Origin: Carettochelys insculpta
Lineage: Eukaryota; Chordata; Testudines; Carettochelyidae
Reading direction: 5' to 3'
NCBI RefSeq assembly: GCF_033958435.1
Contig: NC_134160.1
Coordinates: forward strand, 14,371,001 to 14,435,000
Length of the DNA: 64,000 bases
Part shown: positions 33,880-46,474 of the stretch, piece after piece
How the letters are laid out: each line of letters begins with the position of its first letter
Position numbering within the stretch: position 1 is the first letter of the stretch
The notes under the pieces: model-generated
Seen by the model: the letters and a program-made list of their open reading frames with translations, nothing else
What the model was told of the DNA's origin: nothing
Database searches by the model: none
Translations under genes and position numbers: made by a program

Positions 33880-34140
33880 TGCAAAAAAAAGATGGGTTTA
33901 AAAAGAGCTAGGCAAGTTCATGGGGGATAGTTCCATCTATGCTTGTTAGCAAGGCTGGGCAGGGGTGGTGACCTGGTCTCTGTTTACGAGGAGCTGGGAA
34001 TGGGCAGTGGGGGTGGATCACTTGAACGATGCCTATTCTGTTCATTCCCTTTGGGCTACGTGGTGTTGGCCCCATCACAAGACAAGACATTCGGCTCGTC
34101 CTTTGGTTTGACCCAGTATGACTGTTGCTATGTTCTCATG
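33880..34140 (+). repeat. L3-like CR1 3' end
   Basis: TTTAAAAAGAGCTAGGCAAG, then GGATCACTTGAACGATGCC, CTGTTCATTCCCTTTGGGC and CCTTTGGTTTGACCCAGTAT, the conserved tail of this LINE group. Confidence 0.75.
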
Positions 34141-35100
34141 TGCCAGTGACTCCTTCTGACTGCAGATGGGCAGGTGTTGGAGGATGCCACAAATCATGCC
34201 AGCCACATGCTTGTGGCACTCAAAAGGAGCCCAGAGAGCAGCAGTAAGAAACTCTAATCTCATGTAACCGCATATTCACGGTCCATGTCTGCTCTCAGTT
34301 ACACCTCACCTCCCCACTGAGTTAAATGGCATTGCACAGGTGTAGTGGAGGGTGCAACTTAGCTTGGGCTTTTCTAAAGGAGCCAAAAGGAATTGGGTGC
34401 CTAACTCTCATTATGGTCCAATGGCTGCTGAGCACCTGATTCCCTTACGCTTTGGAAATTGTAGCCTTATTTTTTAGGACCTGGAAAGTGTATTGGGTGC
34501 AGAGGGCAGCCTCCAGATCCAAAATAACTCCCACTAGTAATAAGACCCAGTCAGTCACAGAAGTAGTTACCATCAACTTCACATTCCTTTGAAATTCTTG
34601 CAATAGCTTTCTCGGCCTCTTTTGATCCTCCTGTCCTGTAACTGAAATCTGCACTTGCTGCCAGCAAAATTTCCTATTGATTTTTCAGAACCTCTTGCTT
34701 ACCTATGCTTCGAGAGTCTTCGTAATATTGCTCTGGTATCCCTTTATAATTTGCTTTCTTTCTTATACTCCCAGACCCTTTTTGCAGACAGAGCCTTTTG
34801 ATCTATGGGTTTCTCCATAGAAAAGAACAAAACAAAACAAAACAAAAAACCCTGAAGGGTTTTTTATCTGGAGAGTTCAGTATTTATGATGGACGATTAA
34901 CACACTCGGCTTCCTGTTGCTGTTTGACAGTTTGAACCTGTTCTAGCTGCGAAATGAAATGTCATTTTTAATTGGGCCATGACTGCACAGGAGCCTAGGT
35001 CATTCCAGGTCTTAGGCCCCCAGAGAAGCATTTATGTTATGAGACTGTCTTAATCCACCAAACATCTGATGTTAAAAACAACACTTACAATAGGCAAGTC
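34141..35100. other. Unassigned intergenic DNA
   Basis: Only an (AAAAC)n run at 34826-34850. No gene or repeat assigned. Confidence 0.4.
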
Positions 35101-35104
35101 ATTA

Positions 35105-35440
35105 TAATAGTCTCATTTTTGGAGATGAGGGCACTGAGGCATGCAGTCTCACCTGTGAAGTCGGGGCAGAACTAGGAGCAGGAGCTGGTCTCCTGATTCT
35201 CATGGAAGGGACCTGCACACTGCTTCCTACTTCCTCCCCGTTTTATGCCTGGATAATACAAGGGTAATCTGGTGAAACAGAGTTAAAAATAGAAACCTAA
35301 AATCTATTCCTACCTCTGCCACCAGGCTGTCATGGGAACTTGGGCAAGTCACTTCACCTTCCTGTAAAGTCATGAAAATCCAGCGAGGGTTATGAGCATT
35401 AAGTATTTGACTCTATGGTAATAGTGCCCAAATACACTCC
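35105..35440. repeat. Two MIR/CORE-like SINE fragments
   Basis: 35105-35205 is in minus sense (GAGATGAGGGCACTGAGGCA ... GGCAGAACTAGGAGCAGG). 35300-35440 is in plus sense (TACCTCTGCCACCAGGCTGT, then ACTTGGGCAAGTCACTTCAC). Confidence 0.6.
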
Positions 35441-35890
35441 TAGGCTAGCTATGCTAGCAAGTTTTGCCAAAAAAGTCCTGGTTTTGTTGACAAAACTCAT
35501 GGAGTGTGCACACAGAATGGGGTTTGTCGACTGTATCTTGACAAAACACAGAACCTTCACTCGCAGCGTTTTGCCTCAGAGCTTTGAGACAAAATGCTGC
35601 TGTTGACAGATTCTGTCGACAAAAAATGTGATGTGGATGCTCTGTGGCAGTGGGGAGCTTCTCTCAACAGACAGGACATCCACAACAATGGGCAGCCCTG
35701 TCTGCTGTGCTTCTGGGTGCCTATTTTGTCAAGAGAGCAGCCGGGCAGCCTGGCTGCTATGTCAACAGCTCAGAGTGCTCTTCCAGTTTGCTTTTGTGTA
35801 TGGCTGCCCACTGTCAACAGAAGTTTTGTCAGGAAATCTCTTTTGACAGTGACTTCTGTCATCAGAACGCTGTCGTGTAACCACAGCCCT
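35440..35890. mobile_element. TTGACAG-type foldback MITE
   Basis: Ends CTAGGCTAGCTATG and inverse-like GTGTAACCACAGCCCTAG. Inner TTGTCGAC/TTGACAAAAC/CTGTCGACAAAAAATG motifs in both orientations. Noncoding, about 450 bp. Confidence 0.6.
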
Positions 35891-36064
35891 AGACAGTGAA
35901 AAAGCACATCCTTCTCTCCTTCCACTCTGCCCAAATAACACAACATATTGCATCTTTCTACAACCTTTTCCTTTGTGCCACTTTCCATTTGGGCATGTGT
36001 GCCTTTGAGACACCCTCTGCCACAAACACACACAGCCTGCCCTACACATCATGGTGCCCTTATA

Positions 36065-36912
36065 CATCATCAGTATGGGAAAAGACTGTTTAGCAAGGAG
36101 TGCCGCGGAAAGGGATCCAGAGGTCATAGTGGACCACAAGCTAAATGTGAGTCACCAGTGTGATGCTGTTGTAAAAAAAGCAGCTGTGATTCCAGGATGC
36201 ATTAACAGGAGTGCAGTGAGCGACACATGGGAAGTCATTCTTTGCTCCACTCAGCACTGATTAGGCCTCACTTGGAGTATTATGTCCAGTTCTGGGCACC
36301 ACATTTCAAGAAAGACAAAGAGAAATTGGAGAAGGTCCAGAGAACAGCAATAAGAACAATTAAAGGACTAGAGGACACGAGCTATGTGTGAAGACTGAAA
36401 GAATTGGGCTTGTTTAGTTAACAAAAAAGTCTGAGAGGGGGATCATAAAATCCTAGGACTGGAAAGGACCTCAGGAGGTCATCGAGTCCAGCCTCCTGCC
36501 TAAAGCAGGATCAACCCCAACTAAATAATCCCAGTCAGGAGTTTGCAAAGCCATGATGATAAGTGCTTTCAAGTACTTAAAAAGGTGTTTTAAGGAGGAG
36601 GGAGAAAAAGTGCTCTCTCTGGCCTCTTATGGTAGGATAGAAGCAATGGGATTAAACTCCAGCAAGGGAGGTTTAACTTGGACATTAGGAAAAACTTTTT
36701 AACTCTTGGGGTAGTTAAACACGGGAATAAATTCCTTGTTAAGGTTGTGGAATCTCCATCACTGAATATATTTAATGCCAGGTTAGACAGACATCTAACA
36801 GGTATGGTCTAGAGATTCTGGACAATGGTTGGTCCTGCCATGAGGGCAGGGGAGTGGACCTGATGACCTCTCAAGGTCCCTTCCGGTTCCATTATTCTGT
36901 GATTCTATCACT
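36065..36912 (+). mobile_element. CR1 3' part with nested CR1 fragment
   Basis: RT C-terminal codons (ERDPEVIVDHKLNVSHQCDA, KKAAVIPGCINRS) lead into the 3' UTR and the tail ATTATTCTGTGATTCTATC. At 36442-36560 an inverted CR1 3' end (starting ATCATAAAATCCTAGGACTGG) interrupts it. Confidence 0.75.
36442..36560 (-). repeat. CR1 3' end nested inside another CR1
   Basis: GGACTGGAAAGGACCTCAGG, GTCCAGCCTCCTGCCTAAAG, AGGATCAACCCCAACTAAA: minus-sense tail and 3' UTR, in a plus-sense CR1. Confidence 0.7.
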
Positions 36913-38183
36913 GGGTATTTATAAGCACTTCACCACTAAGGCAAATGAATGCCTAAGCTATCCAACTTCTCCTTTGTTATTATCTGCATCATAAGAACAC
37001 CCCGAGGCCCCGACTAAGACTACCCCATTGCATGGTGCACCGTAGAAAATACAGGCTCTGGGATGGGGATGCCAGTTCTGAGGTGGGGCCACAAATGAGA
37101 AGTTCAGGCTGCAGAAAGGGGAATCAAACATGGGGCGGGGGCTGGAGCACTTGGAGGTGAGGGATCTAGCTGGGGGTGCAGGCTTTGGTGTGGGGCTGAG
37201 GTTGAGGGGTTGTGGTGCTGAAGGGAACTCCAAGGATGGGGCTCAGAGGCTTGGATTGTGGGATGGGGATCAGAGATGGGACGGGGGGCTGGAGCTTTGG
37301 AGGGGCAGGCATCAAGCTCCAGGCGGCACTTAGCTCTAGCAGCTTCTAGCAGAAGTGGCATGTCTCCTGTTGGCTCCTGTGCAGAGGCATTGGTAGGCAG
37401 TTCTGTGTGAGATCTTGTCTGCGAGTGCCATCCCCCCCAGCTCCCATTGGACATAGTTGCCAGCCCATTGGAGCTATGCAGCATGCAGAGCCCCTGCTGT
37501 CCCTACGCCTACAATCCAGAGAGACGACATGCTACATGACATGCTTCTGGGAGCCACATAAGGCATGGCAGGCCGAGAGCTCTGCCACTGACTCAACTTT
37601 TAACAGCCAGGTGGTTGGTCATGCTGACCAGAGCTGCCAGGGTCTCATTTCCACTGGGCATTCTGGTTGCCAGATGCATGGGAATGCTACCAGGAAAAAC
37701 TGTCAGGCAGCACCTTGGGCTCCGGGCAGAGAAGGACTTATGGGTTTGGATATGGACCTCCAAATAGACAACCCTGGGAAATGACTCTCAACACAAGATC
37801 AGGGCACAGACTAGGAAGGGATGAAAAGCTGAGGATGAGTGAGCCAAGGTAGGGATGCAGTTATGTGTATTTGGGTTTAGTTTATAGAACTCTGTGTTCA
37901 TCCCAGAAGGGGATGGATGTAGAAGTGAACTGGCTGGTGTCATGAGAAAAGAGATCACTGCAGAGTGGAGCAGCTACGGAGGAGACAGATGATAAAAGAA
38001 CAGCTATGCAGAACCCGGGCACTAGGATGAGTGTCTTCACTGTGTGCACCTCATTCCCCTGCTAGGGGTCAGGTTTTGTGTCTTTACTTCCCTGATGTAG
38101 ATCTCTGCCCAACTCATACCAGGCTGGGAGTACTATACCAGCCTCGCTTACCCAGCAAGTTCAATTGGGGTAGGCACCCTCAG
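36913..38183. other. Unassigned intergenic DNA
   Basis: A G-rich stretch at 37050-37330 encodes only low-complexity frames. No gene supported. Confidence 0.45.
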
Positions 38184-38335
38184 AGAATCATAGAACCCTA
38201 GGGCTGAAAAGGACCTCAGGAGGTCATCAAGTCCAGCCCAGGATCATCCACAACTAAATCCTCCCAGCCAGGACTTTAAAACCTCTTAGGGATGGAGATT
38301 CCACTACCTCTCTAGGTAATGCATTCCGTGAGGCC
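38184..38335 (-). repeat. CR1 3' end
   Basis: AGAGAATCATAGAACCCTAG, then GGACCTCAGGAGGTCATCAA and GGAGATTCCACTACCTCTCT in minus sense. Confidence 0.75.
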
Positions 38336-38460
38336 AACAGACCCAGGACTGAAACTGTGACCAGAGGGGCTAAAGCCCTAGTCTCTACCATGTGAGCTAA
38401 AGGCCAGCTGGCTTTAATCCAAAAACACAAGTCAAGCGGTAGTATAGGTTGTCTCCCAAA

Positions 38461-38585
38461 CATCAAAAATTATGGGGACCATACTCCAAAGAGAAATTTC
38501 TGAGCTACAATTCATCTGCAAATTCAATGCCCTCAGCTCTGGCTTAAACAAAGACTGTGAATGGCTGGCTAAATACAGAAGGTGC
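38461..38585 (+). repeat. Penelope GIY-YIG tail fragment
   Basis: Reads AAAGAGAAATTTCTGAGCTA, CATCTGCAAATTCAATGCCC and GACTGTGAATGGCTGGCTAA, i.e. the residues KEKFLSYNSSANSM-like tail in frame with EFICKFNAL...KDCEWLAKYR. It matches 62950-63055. Confidence 0.6.
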
Positions 38586-39119
38586 CCCCTTTACTTACCC
38601 CCCTCCCCTACGGCATGGTCTGATGGCCCCCACCTGTCCCTCCTCCAATAGGCCCCTCCAATGCGTGCAGGATATCTGGGTGGGGTGAGCCTCCAGGGGC
38701 TGCTCCCAAGCCTCAGTATCCTCTTCTGTGGCCTCACGCTGCCTGGGGGCTACCCCCTCCCTCCAGCAGCCCCCTCTGCAGCCTGAGGGCTCTCCACAGG
38801 GTGCAGGCTCTGGGTCTGGGGCAGGGGAGCTATTTACTCAGTTATTGCAGCAGGCAAGATAGTATAGCCTCCATCCTGCTAGTCTCTGTCTTGGGACTGC
38901 AGCTGCCCCCAGTGGCCATTCTCTGTGTCATAGCCCTCCTGTGCCCATCCCCTTTCACCTTCCTCCTTCTTCTGCCCCCTCCCTTTCCATGCTTTCAGGC
39001 ACTTCCCACTTTCCAGGCACAGCCAAACCCTGACCTTGGTTGAAGTTTGGGTAAGAGGAAGCTGCAGACCAAATTTTGTGGTCATACCGCTTATTGATTA
39101 AGAGGAGTTCTTGAAGAAA
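38586..39119. other. Unassigned GC-rich intergenic DNA
   Basis: C-rich, no domain-bearing frame. Confidence 0.4.
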
Positions 39120-39175
39120 CCATTTTGCTAGTCTTTAAAGTGCTACTTGACTGCTTTTTGTTTTGATAGCACAGA
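39120..39175 (+). repeat. Penelope-type terminal fragment, second subfamily
   Basis: GCTAGTCTTTAAAGTGCTAC, then TTGACTGCTTTTTGTTTTGA. Followed by a (GATA)n run at 39186-39203. Confidence 0.6.
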
Positions 39176-39364
39176 CTGTGTGGGGAGATAGATAGATAGA
39201 TAGAAGATCTGGAGAGCAGAGGATCAGGCTGGAGACAGGTTTGTGCCCAGGAATAATATGATGGATGGCCATCACTCCTGTGCTTTTAAATCTGATATCC
39301 TCTGGTTCTACCCTAAACAGAAGCCATTGTATCAAACCAAAGCCTGTTCTCTCTATTTGGATGC

Positions 39365-39825
39365 ATTGGAGCAGGTCCAACAGAGGGCAATGAAAATGAT
39401 TACTGGGCTGGAAAACATGATCTATGAGGAGAGGCTGAGGGATCTGAGCCTATTTAGTTTGAAGAAGAGAAGCGATTTGATAGCAGCCTTCAACTTCCCG
39501 AAGGGGAGCTCTTAAAAGGATTGAGAGAGGCTGTTCTCAGTAGTTAGTGATGGCAGAACAAGGAGCAATGCTCTCAAGTTACAGAGGGGGAGGTATAGGT
39601 TGGATATTAGGAAAACCTATTTCAGCAGGATAGTGGTGAAGCACTGGAATGTGTTATCTAGGGAGGTGGTGGAATCTCCATCCCCAGAGGATTCTATGTC
39701 CCGGCTTGACCAAGTGCGGGCTGGGATGATTTAGTTGGGGTTGATCCTGCTTTGGGCAGGGTCTGGATTCAATGACCTCCTGAGGTCCCTTCCAGCCCTC
39801 AGATTCTATGACTCTATGATTCAGC
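39365..39825 (+). repeat. CR1 3' end
   Basis: GAGCAGGTCCAACAGAGGGC, GGGCTGGAAAACATGATCTA, GGTGGTGGAATCTCCATCCC, tail TCTATGACTCTATGATTCA. Confidence 0.8.
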
Positions 39826-40314
39826 TGTCCATTTGCATTGTGTTTGGATGGCTGGCTAAAGAAGGATTAATGACCCCACTCTCAGCCTTCCCAAAAAACC
39901 CATATAAACAGGTTTTGCTTGGGCACAGTGTTTCCTCTATTTTTTCCATGTGTGGGCAGAATAGATTTTGTTATGTGCACCAAGGCATGTGTGGATGTGA
40001 ACCACCAATAGAAACTCAGGCTGTCGGCTGTGGGCACTCTGCTAATCATCTGGGTGTCACCTGAATCCCTCCTGGGCAGCTACCCAAGTGCTCAGCTTAC
40101 AGGAAACACTGCCTGGGAGCAAGTGCAGGGGGATTAAAGTCCTCTTCCCAACCTACAGCCGAGGTGCAGGGCTGCTACACACAAGCCTACTGCTACTACA
40201 GCACCCAAACGAGACAGTATGTGTGGTCTACCACACTGGGGGGGCTCTAAGTACTGAAACCTAATTGTTCAAGGATTTGTTGGCCCGAGTCTCTGCTAAG
40301 CCAAATTCCTCTGT

Positions 40315-40440
40315 GAGGCAGGACAGTGCTGTTATCCCCATTGTACAGCTGGGGAACGGAGACACAGAAACCCCAAGGAACTTTCCCAAAAATCATTCTG
40401 GACATCTGTGGTAGAGCAGGGACTTGAAACCATGTCTCAG
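40315..40440 (-). repeat. MIR/CORE-like SINE
   Basis: TTATCCCCATTGTACAGCTG, GGGAACGGAGACACAGAAAC, then GGTAGAGCAGGGACTTGAAA: the usual reverse-orientation MIR core. Confidence 0.6.
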
Positions 40441-40589
40441 GTTACGGGCTTTACTGTTCAACTGTCCTTCAATGGTTCAGACCCTGTCCCACCTCCTCCC
40501 ATTGGCGGAAGCAACCTCAGAGAACACAAAGGTGTTCTCAGCAACCATTCCTGTTTCAACTGACAGCTGGAACAATTCGTGCCTGAGCT

Positions 40590-41606
40590 GCTTAGGGCAG
40601 GAGTGGAAGGAGGTTTCAAGCAGAGTGCCGCAAGGCTCGGTTCTGGGGCCAGTGTTATTCAACATCTTTATTAATGACCTGGATGAGGGACTGGGTTGCA
40701 CCCTCAGCAAGTTTGCGGATGACACAAAACTAGGGGGAGAGGTACACTTGTTGAAGGGTGGAGAGAGAATCCAGAGGAACCTGGATAAATTGGAGGACTG
40801 GGCCAAAAGAAATCTGATGCAGTTCAATAAGGAGAAGTGTAGAGTCCTGCACCTAGGGCGGAAGAATCCCGAACATTGTTACAGGCTGGGGACTGACTGG
40901 TTCAGCAGGAGTACGATGGAAAGGGACCTAGAGGTTATGGTGGATGAAAGGCTGGATATGAGTAAACAGTGTGCCCTTGTAGCCAAAAAAGCTAATGGCA
41001 TACTGGGGTGCATAGGAGGAGCATTTTGAGCAGATCTAGTGAAATAGTTATTCCTCTTTATTCGGCACTGGTGAGGCCACACCTGGAATATTGTGTCCAG
41101 TTTTGGGCCCCCCCCCCAGTATAAAAAGGATGTGGATTTGCTGGAGCAGGTTTAGCGAAGGGCAACAAAAATGACTAACGGGCTGGAGCACAAGACCTGT
41201 GAGGAGAGGCTGAGGGATTTGAGCTTGTTTAGTTTACAGAAGAGAAGACTTAGAGGTGATTTAATAGCAGCCTTCAACTTCCTGAAGGGGAGCTCTAAAA
41301 AGGAGGGTGAGAAACTGCTCTCAGTGGTGTCAGACAGCAGTACAAGGAGTAATGGTCTGAAGTTGAAGAGGGAAAGGTGTAGGTTAGATATTAGGGAAAA
41401 CTACTTCACCAGGTGGGTGGTGAAGCATTGGAATGCGTTGCCTAGAGAGGTGGTGGATTCTCCATCCCTTGAGGTTTTTAAGTCCCGGCTGGACAAGGTC
41501 CTGGCTGGGACTTTGTAAGGGTTGATCCTGCTTGAAGCAGGGGGCTGGACTAGATGACCTCCTGATGTCCCTTCCAGCCCTATGATTCTGTGATTCTGTA
41601 TGAGCA
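40590..41606 (+). mobile_element. CR1 3' part with RT active-site region
   Basis: Frame 40596-41029 reads [40 protein letters not shown] (FADD catalytic pair), NLDKLEDWAKRNLMQFNKEK and CRVLHLGRKNPEHCYRLGTD. It stops at 41029. The rest of the ORF and 3' UTR follow with a C-run slip near 41110. Ends with TATGATTCTGTGATTCTG at about 41600. 5'-truncated. Least damaged CR1 reverse transcriptase here. Confidence 0.85.
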
Positions 41607-42036
41607 AGGCCACTCTGTCTTCTCTTTGCACTGTGAATATGCCCTCAGCACATGGAGGGATTAAGGGAGCAGAGTGGTGAGCTGATGATTTATTTGGCTG
41701 TGTCTCAGGAAGGAGTTATCAAGCTTTTGCCTTCAAATGGCTCCTCCACAGCAGCAGCCTTTTTTTTAAACTTCAAAATGAAGGCCCAGAGGTGCAGTGT
41801 GGATTTTATTGTTATTATTTCTTTTCTGTTTTTTTACTTGTCAAAATACCTCTGTTCCCTCGGCAGCCTCTCCTCCCCCCATCATTGTAGCTGGTCAAAG
41901 ATATTTATCAATGAAAGTGGGAAAATCGGTTTAAAGGCAGGTGTGACAGTGTGGGGAGGTGAGCACATTTTATGTGGAGCTCTGGGACCACCTGGTGGTG
42001 CCTAGCTGCACTGCAGCCTCCAGGAGCTGCTTTTCC
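41607..42036. other. Unassigned intergenic DNA
   Basis: AT-rich, no gene recognised. Confidence 0.4.
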
Positions 42037-42039
42037 CTA

Positions 42040-42749
42040 AGCTGCGTCTACACGTGCACGCTACTTCGAAGTAGCGGCAGTAACTTCGAAATAGCGCCCG
42101 TCACGTCTACACGTGTTGGGCGCTATTTCGAAGTTGAAATCGACGTTAGGCGGCGAGACGTCGAAGTCGCTAACCCCATGAGGGGATGGGAATAGCGCCC
42201 TACTTCGACGTTCAACATCGAAGTAGGGACGTGTAGACGATCCGCGTCCCGCAACATCGAAATAGCGGGGTCCTCCATGGCGGCCATCAGCTGGGGGGTT
42301 GAGAGATACTCTCTCTCCAGCCCTTGCGGGGCTCTGTGGTCACCGTGGGCAGCAGCCCTTAGCCCAGGGCTTCTGGCTGCTGCTGCTGCAGCTGGGGGTC
42401 CGTGCTGCATATACAGGGTCTGCAACTAGTTGTTGGCTCTGTGTATCTTGCACTGTTTAATGAAAGTGTGTCTGGGAGGGGCCCTTTAAGGGAGCGACTT
42501 GCTGTTGAGTCCGCCCCGTGACCCTGTCTGCAGCTGTGCCTGGCTCCCTTATTTCGATGTGTGCTACTTTGGCGTGTAGACGTTCCCTCGCTGCGCCTAT
42601 TTCGATGTTGGGCTGAGCAACGTCGAAGTTGAACATCGACGTTGCCAGCCCTGGAGGACGTGTAGACGTTATTCATCGAAATAGTCTATTTCGATGTCGC
42701 AACATCGAAATAAGCTATTTCGAAGTTGGGTGCACGTGTAGACGTAGCC
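42040..42749 (+). mobile_element. Harbinger 0.7-kb internal-deletion derivative
   Basis: Complete element with TIRs AGCTGCGTCTACACGTGCAC and GTGCACGTGTAGACGTAGCC and a perfect CTA target duplication (42037-42039, 42750-42752). It keeps the left 300 bp or so (subterminal palindromes, leader), then jumps near 42330-42350 to the first codons of the nuclease (minus strand MDPQLQQQQ, start near 42398), then the right end. No coding capacity beyond about 14 codons. Confidence 0.9.
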
Positions 42750-44214
42750 CTACTGAGCCAAATATTTGTCAGGAGACAATTTTCCAGTGAATCTGGAAAA
42801 TGAGCCCTTACCATTCTCTTGCCTGTTGCTTTCCCTGGGAGTTATGACTGGGTCTGCTGAAGAAAGTGCCAGTGACCAAGTACTGCTGTTTGCAAATATG
42901 CCGCTGCATCAGGAAACTAAGCCGTATTTTATTTTCACCATGCCCTATTTTTCACTTGGTTCAAACTGCAGAGTGCTTTATTCCCCACCCCACTCCATTT
43001 GCCTGTGGGCTATTCTCAAGTGAAACTTCATTCAAGTTCAGGCTGTGGTGGTCCATTCTGTGGGCAGATCAGAGAAGGAATAAGTTGGGGTGCAGACAGA
43101 CGGATATTTTAACATAACATCTCCACAAAACGATCTGAAACTTACATTAGCTCCAGTTGCCTAATCATCTAGCTAGCTTTGTTTTCTCATTCCCTGTATA
43201 AACTTATTTATTTTGTATCTAATACACACATATCATCAGATCCTGAGTTGGGATAAATCAATGTAGCTACATTAAAGTCAATGCCACAGTTATACTTGCT
43301 GAGGATCTGGTCCCCTGCAGTTAGCCAGAAGCACATAGAAAAATAAAGCAGACGCTATTTTACTTGAACAAATGTCCAGGGTAAGGGGGATGTCACTGTG
43401 CCTGAGAGGCACTGCTCCAAGAGCAGACAACAGAGAAAATTAAATTCTGTTTTTCTCAGGGCTGCAGTGGCACTGTTAGAATGATGGAGCATCAAAGATT
43501 GTGGCTTGAATCTGAGCACCTCATATCAAGGGTTTTGCAAGTGTGCTCTGATGCTAATAAAAAGTTATTCAGTATTTCAAGCTGCCGGGATCCAGGGGCT
43601 TAGGTCTGAGAGCTGAATTGCTTTTATCAGCAGAGGAGCTAGTTAGGGGAGTGTATTTTGACTGCTTATTTGCAAGCACTGAAGTAACTCAAAGGAAATG
43701 GGGTATTTCTATTCAAGCTCATTGTGCAGTTTTTCATTGTTTTTGTTGGCACTAATGATAAAGAGAATTGCTGGAAGAAAGGGTTATTTCCTAACAGAGG
43801 CAATTAAGTGGAAGAGGTCAGATAGGAATATAGCTGAGTGATGGCAGTGTAGGTTCTGGGATAGATAAAGTACACAAGCTCATAGAATTCAAATGCAAAA
43901 TGCTTCATTGGTATGGCAAGCCATGCAAGAGCTGACAACATGCAAAGGGACATGGCAGGGGTTGGTGGCAAGAGCCATCTTATAAGTCTGGAAAGTGCAG
44001 CATAACAAAGGTGTACAGGTATTGGGAGTGCCTTGAATTTTTGGCCTCTGATTTGAATTAAAAGACACCTGCACTGCAGAGATTTCCAAGCAGCCACTTT
44101 CTGAGAATCAGACCTCTCAAAGTCATCTCCATTTGAGTACCCCAAAAACCCACTAGTTCCTTGGGAAACCGTGGAGGTAATTTGCTCTGAGCCATTCATT
44201 TGTCTGGGCAGGCC
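42750..44214. other. Unassigned intergenic DNA
   Basis: No gene, RNA or recognisable repeat. Confidence 0.45.
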
Positions 44215-44604
44215 TACACTAGAGCCACATCTACACTACAGCAATTTGTTGAGAGGAGTCACTGTTGGAAGATATCTTCCTACAAAACTCCTGTCAACAG
44301 AAGAGAGCTACACTTAGAGTCTCGTTCTACTCACACACGCTGTTGACAGAGAGCATCCACGCACCCTGACCACTCTGTTGACAGAACGGCCCCAGCAACC
44401 TGGAACACAGGCTCTCATGGATGCCAAGCCCTTCTTGGGATCCCAGCCTAGCATCCGCAAACTGCCCCCTGCTCCACATTCCCTGCCTATGCCGAGACCT
44501 GCATACCTCCTGGAGGAACAGCACAGCTAGTGCAGGGCTCCCAGGCCTTCTGTGAGAGAGTTTGACCTTTTCAGTGAGCCACGCTGCTAGAGCCGCTCTC
44601 AGGC

Positions 44605-45790
44605 TTGCTCTGGATGCACACACTGCTGCTGCATCTCACCCCCACCCTCCTCCTCCTCTTCCAGAGGGGCAAAGCCGACACTTCCCACAGGGAGGATGCC
44701 CTTTACACTGCTGCAAGGCATTGCTGGTGCCTGCACCCTCAGCTCATCTGGTGGGTCTGGCGATACACCACCAGTTCAGACTGGTGGGACCGGCTGGTCA
44801 TGGGGCAGTGGGACGATCAGCAGTGTCTCCAGAACCTCTGCATATGAAGGAGACCTTTGTAGAGCTCTGTGTCTGGCTTGCCTCCACCCTCCAGAGACAG
44901 GACACCCACCTGTAGTCTGCCATACCCCTGGAGAAGAAGGTCGCCATCATCCTCGGGAAGCTGGCCACTCCCAACAGTTATCTCTCTATTGGGAACCACT
45001 TTGGCATGGGCAGGTCCACCATCAGTATTGTTCTCTGGCAGGTAAGGCACTCCCTGGTTGCAGGCCCTGCACAGTGAGGATGGAGGGAGGTCCCACCCAA
45101 AGGTGACCCTCCGGAAGCAAGGGCACAGGTCCTGGGGGGATGAGGAGGGCATGCCATTCCATACCATTCCACCTGCCCACAGTCCTGCTGCTTGGAGGAT
45201 GGCCTCACAGGTCTCCTGAACAGCTCAGGTGGATGGGAGTGGGATGGGGAGTGCCCTGAGGCGATGGGGTCAACCCACCCTGTCCCCACCCGTGTGTCCC
45301 ACCTCCTCCCCGCACAGGTCATGAAGGCAATTAACTTACTCCCGCTGAGGAGGCTTGTCCGTCTGGCTGACATGAATGCAGTCAGGGCCGGATTTGATGA
45401 CCTGGGTTTCCCCAGCTCTTTCAGGGCCCTCTGCAGGACCCACATCCCCATCCATGCCCTGTACAACAGTGCGGTGCAGTTTTTTGACAGGAAGGGATAC
45501 TACTGCATCATGATGCAGGCCCTGTGTGACCACCACGAACACTTTATAGTCATATATTGCAGTTGAGCAGGCCAGGCACACGGCACAAGGGTGTTCTGCA
45601 TCTCTGGCCTGTTCCAGAGGATGGAGGCAGGCACCTTTGTTCCCTGCTGGGAGCTGTCCATTGGGGACATGGGCATGCCACTGTACTTGGGGCGGAATGC
45701 CACCTACCCCCTCATGCCCTGGCTGATGAGGCCCTACACCAGACTCCTGGACCCCACCGAGGAACTCTTTAACATCCACCTCAATGGGGC
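44605..45790 (+). pseudogene. Old Harbinger nuclease, exons 1 and 2
   Basis: Exon 1 reads SDWWDRLVMGQWDDQQCLQN, TFVELCVWLASTLQRQDTH and KLATPNSYLSIGNHFGMGRS, ending CAG at 45041 before GTAAGG. The intron is 45042-45317 and exon 2 starts VMKAINLLPLRRLVRLADMN. The first Asp motif is ALCRTHIPIHAL, so Asp is lost. A stop (YCS*) follows where VGWPGSTHD should be, then AHGTRVFCISGLFQ and NATYPLMPWLMRPYTRLLD. Clear second subfamily, about half identical to copies 1-3 by eye. Confidence 0.78.
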
Positions 45791-46474
45791 AAGTGGACTA
45801 AACCTTCGGGCACCTCACGGTACATCTTCACTGTCTGGTTACACGCCTGGATGTAGGGGGGAACAATGTCTCCCAAATTGTGTGGCAGTTGTGGAAGTAT
45901 AGCTACGTCTACACGTGAATGCTACATTGAAATAGCTTATTTCGATGTAGCGACATTGAAATAAGCTATTTCGATGAATAACGTCTACACGTCCTCCAGG
46001 GCTGGTCCCGTCGACGTTCAACGTTGACGTTGGGCAGCACTACATCGAAGTAGGCGCTGCAGGGGAGCATCTACACACCAAAGCGGCCCACATCTAAAAA
46101 AGGGTGCCAGGAACAGCTGCAGACAGGGTCACACGGCGGACTCAGCAGCAAGCCGCTCCCTTAAAGGGCCCCTCCCAGACACACTTGCACTAAACAGCAC
46201 AAGATCCACAGAGCCGACAACTGGTTGCAGACCCTGTGCATGCAGCATGGATCCCCAGCTGCAGCAGCAGCAGCCAGAAGCCCTGGGCTAAGGGCTGCTG
46301 CACTCGGTGACCATAGAGCCCTGCAGGGGCGGGAGAGAGCGTCTCTCAACCCCTCAGCTGATGGCTGCCATGGCGGACCCCACTATTTCGATGTTGCGGG
46401 ACGCAGATCGGCTACACATGCCCTACTTTGACGTTCAAGGTCGAAGTAGGGCACTATTCCCATCTCCTCATGAG

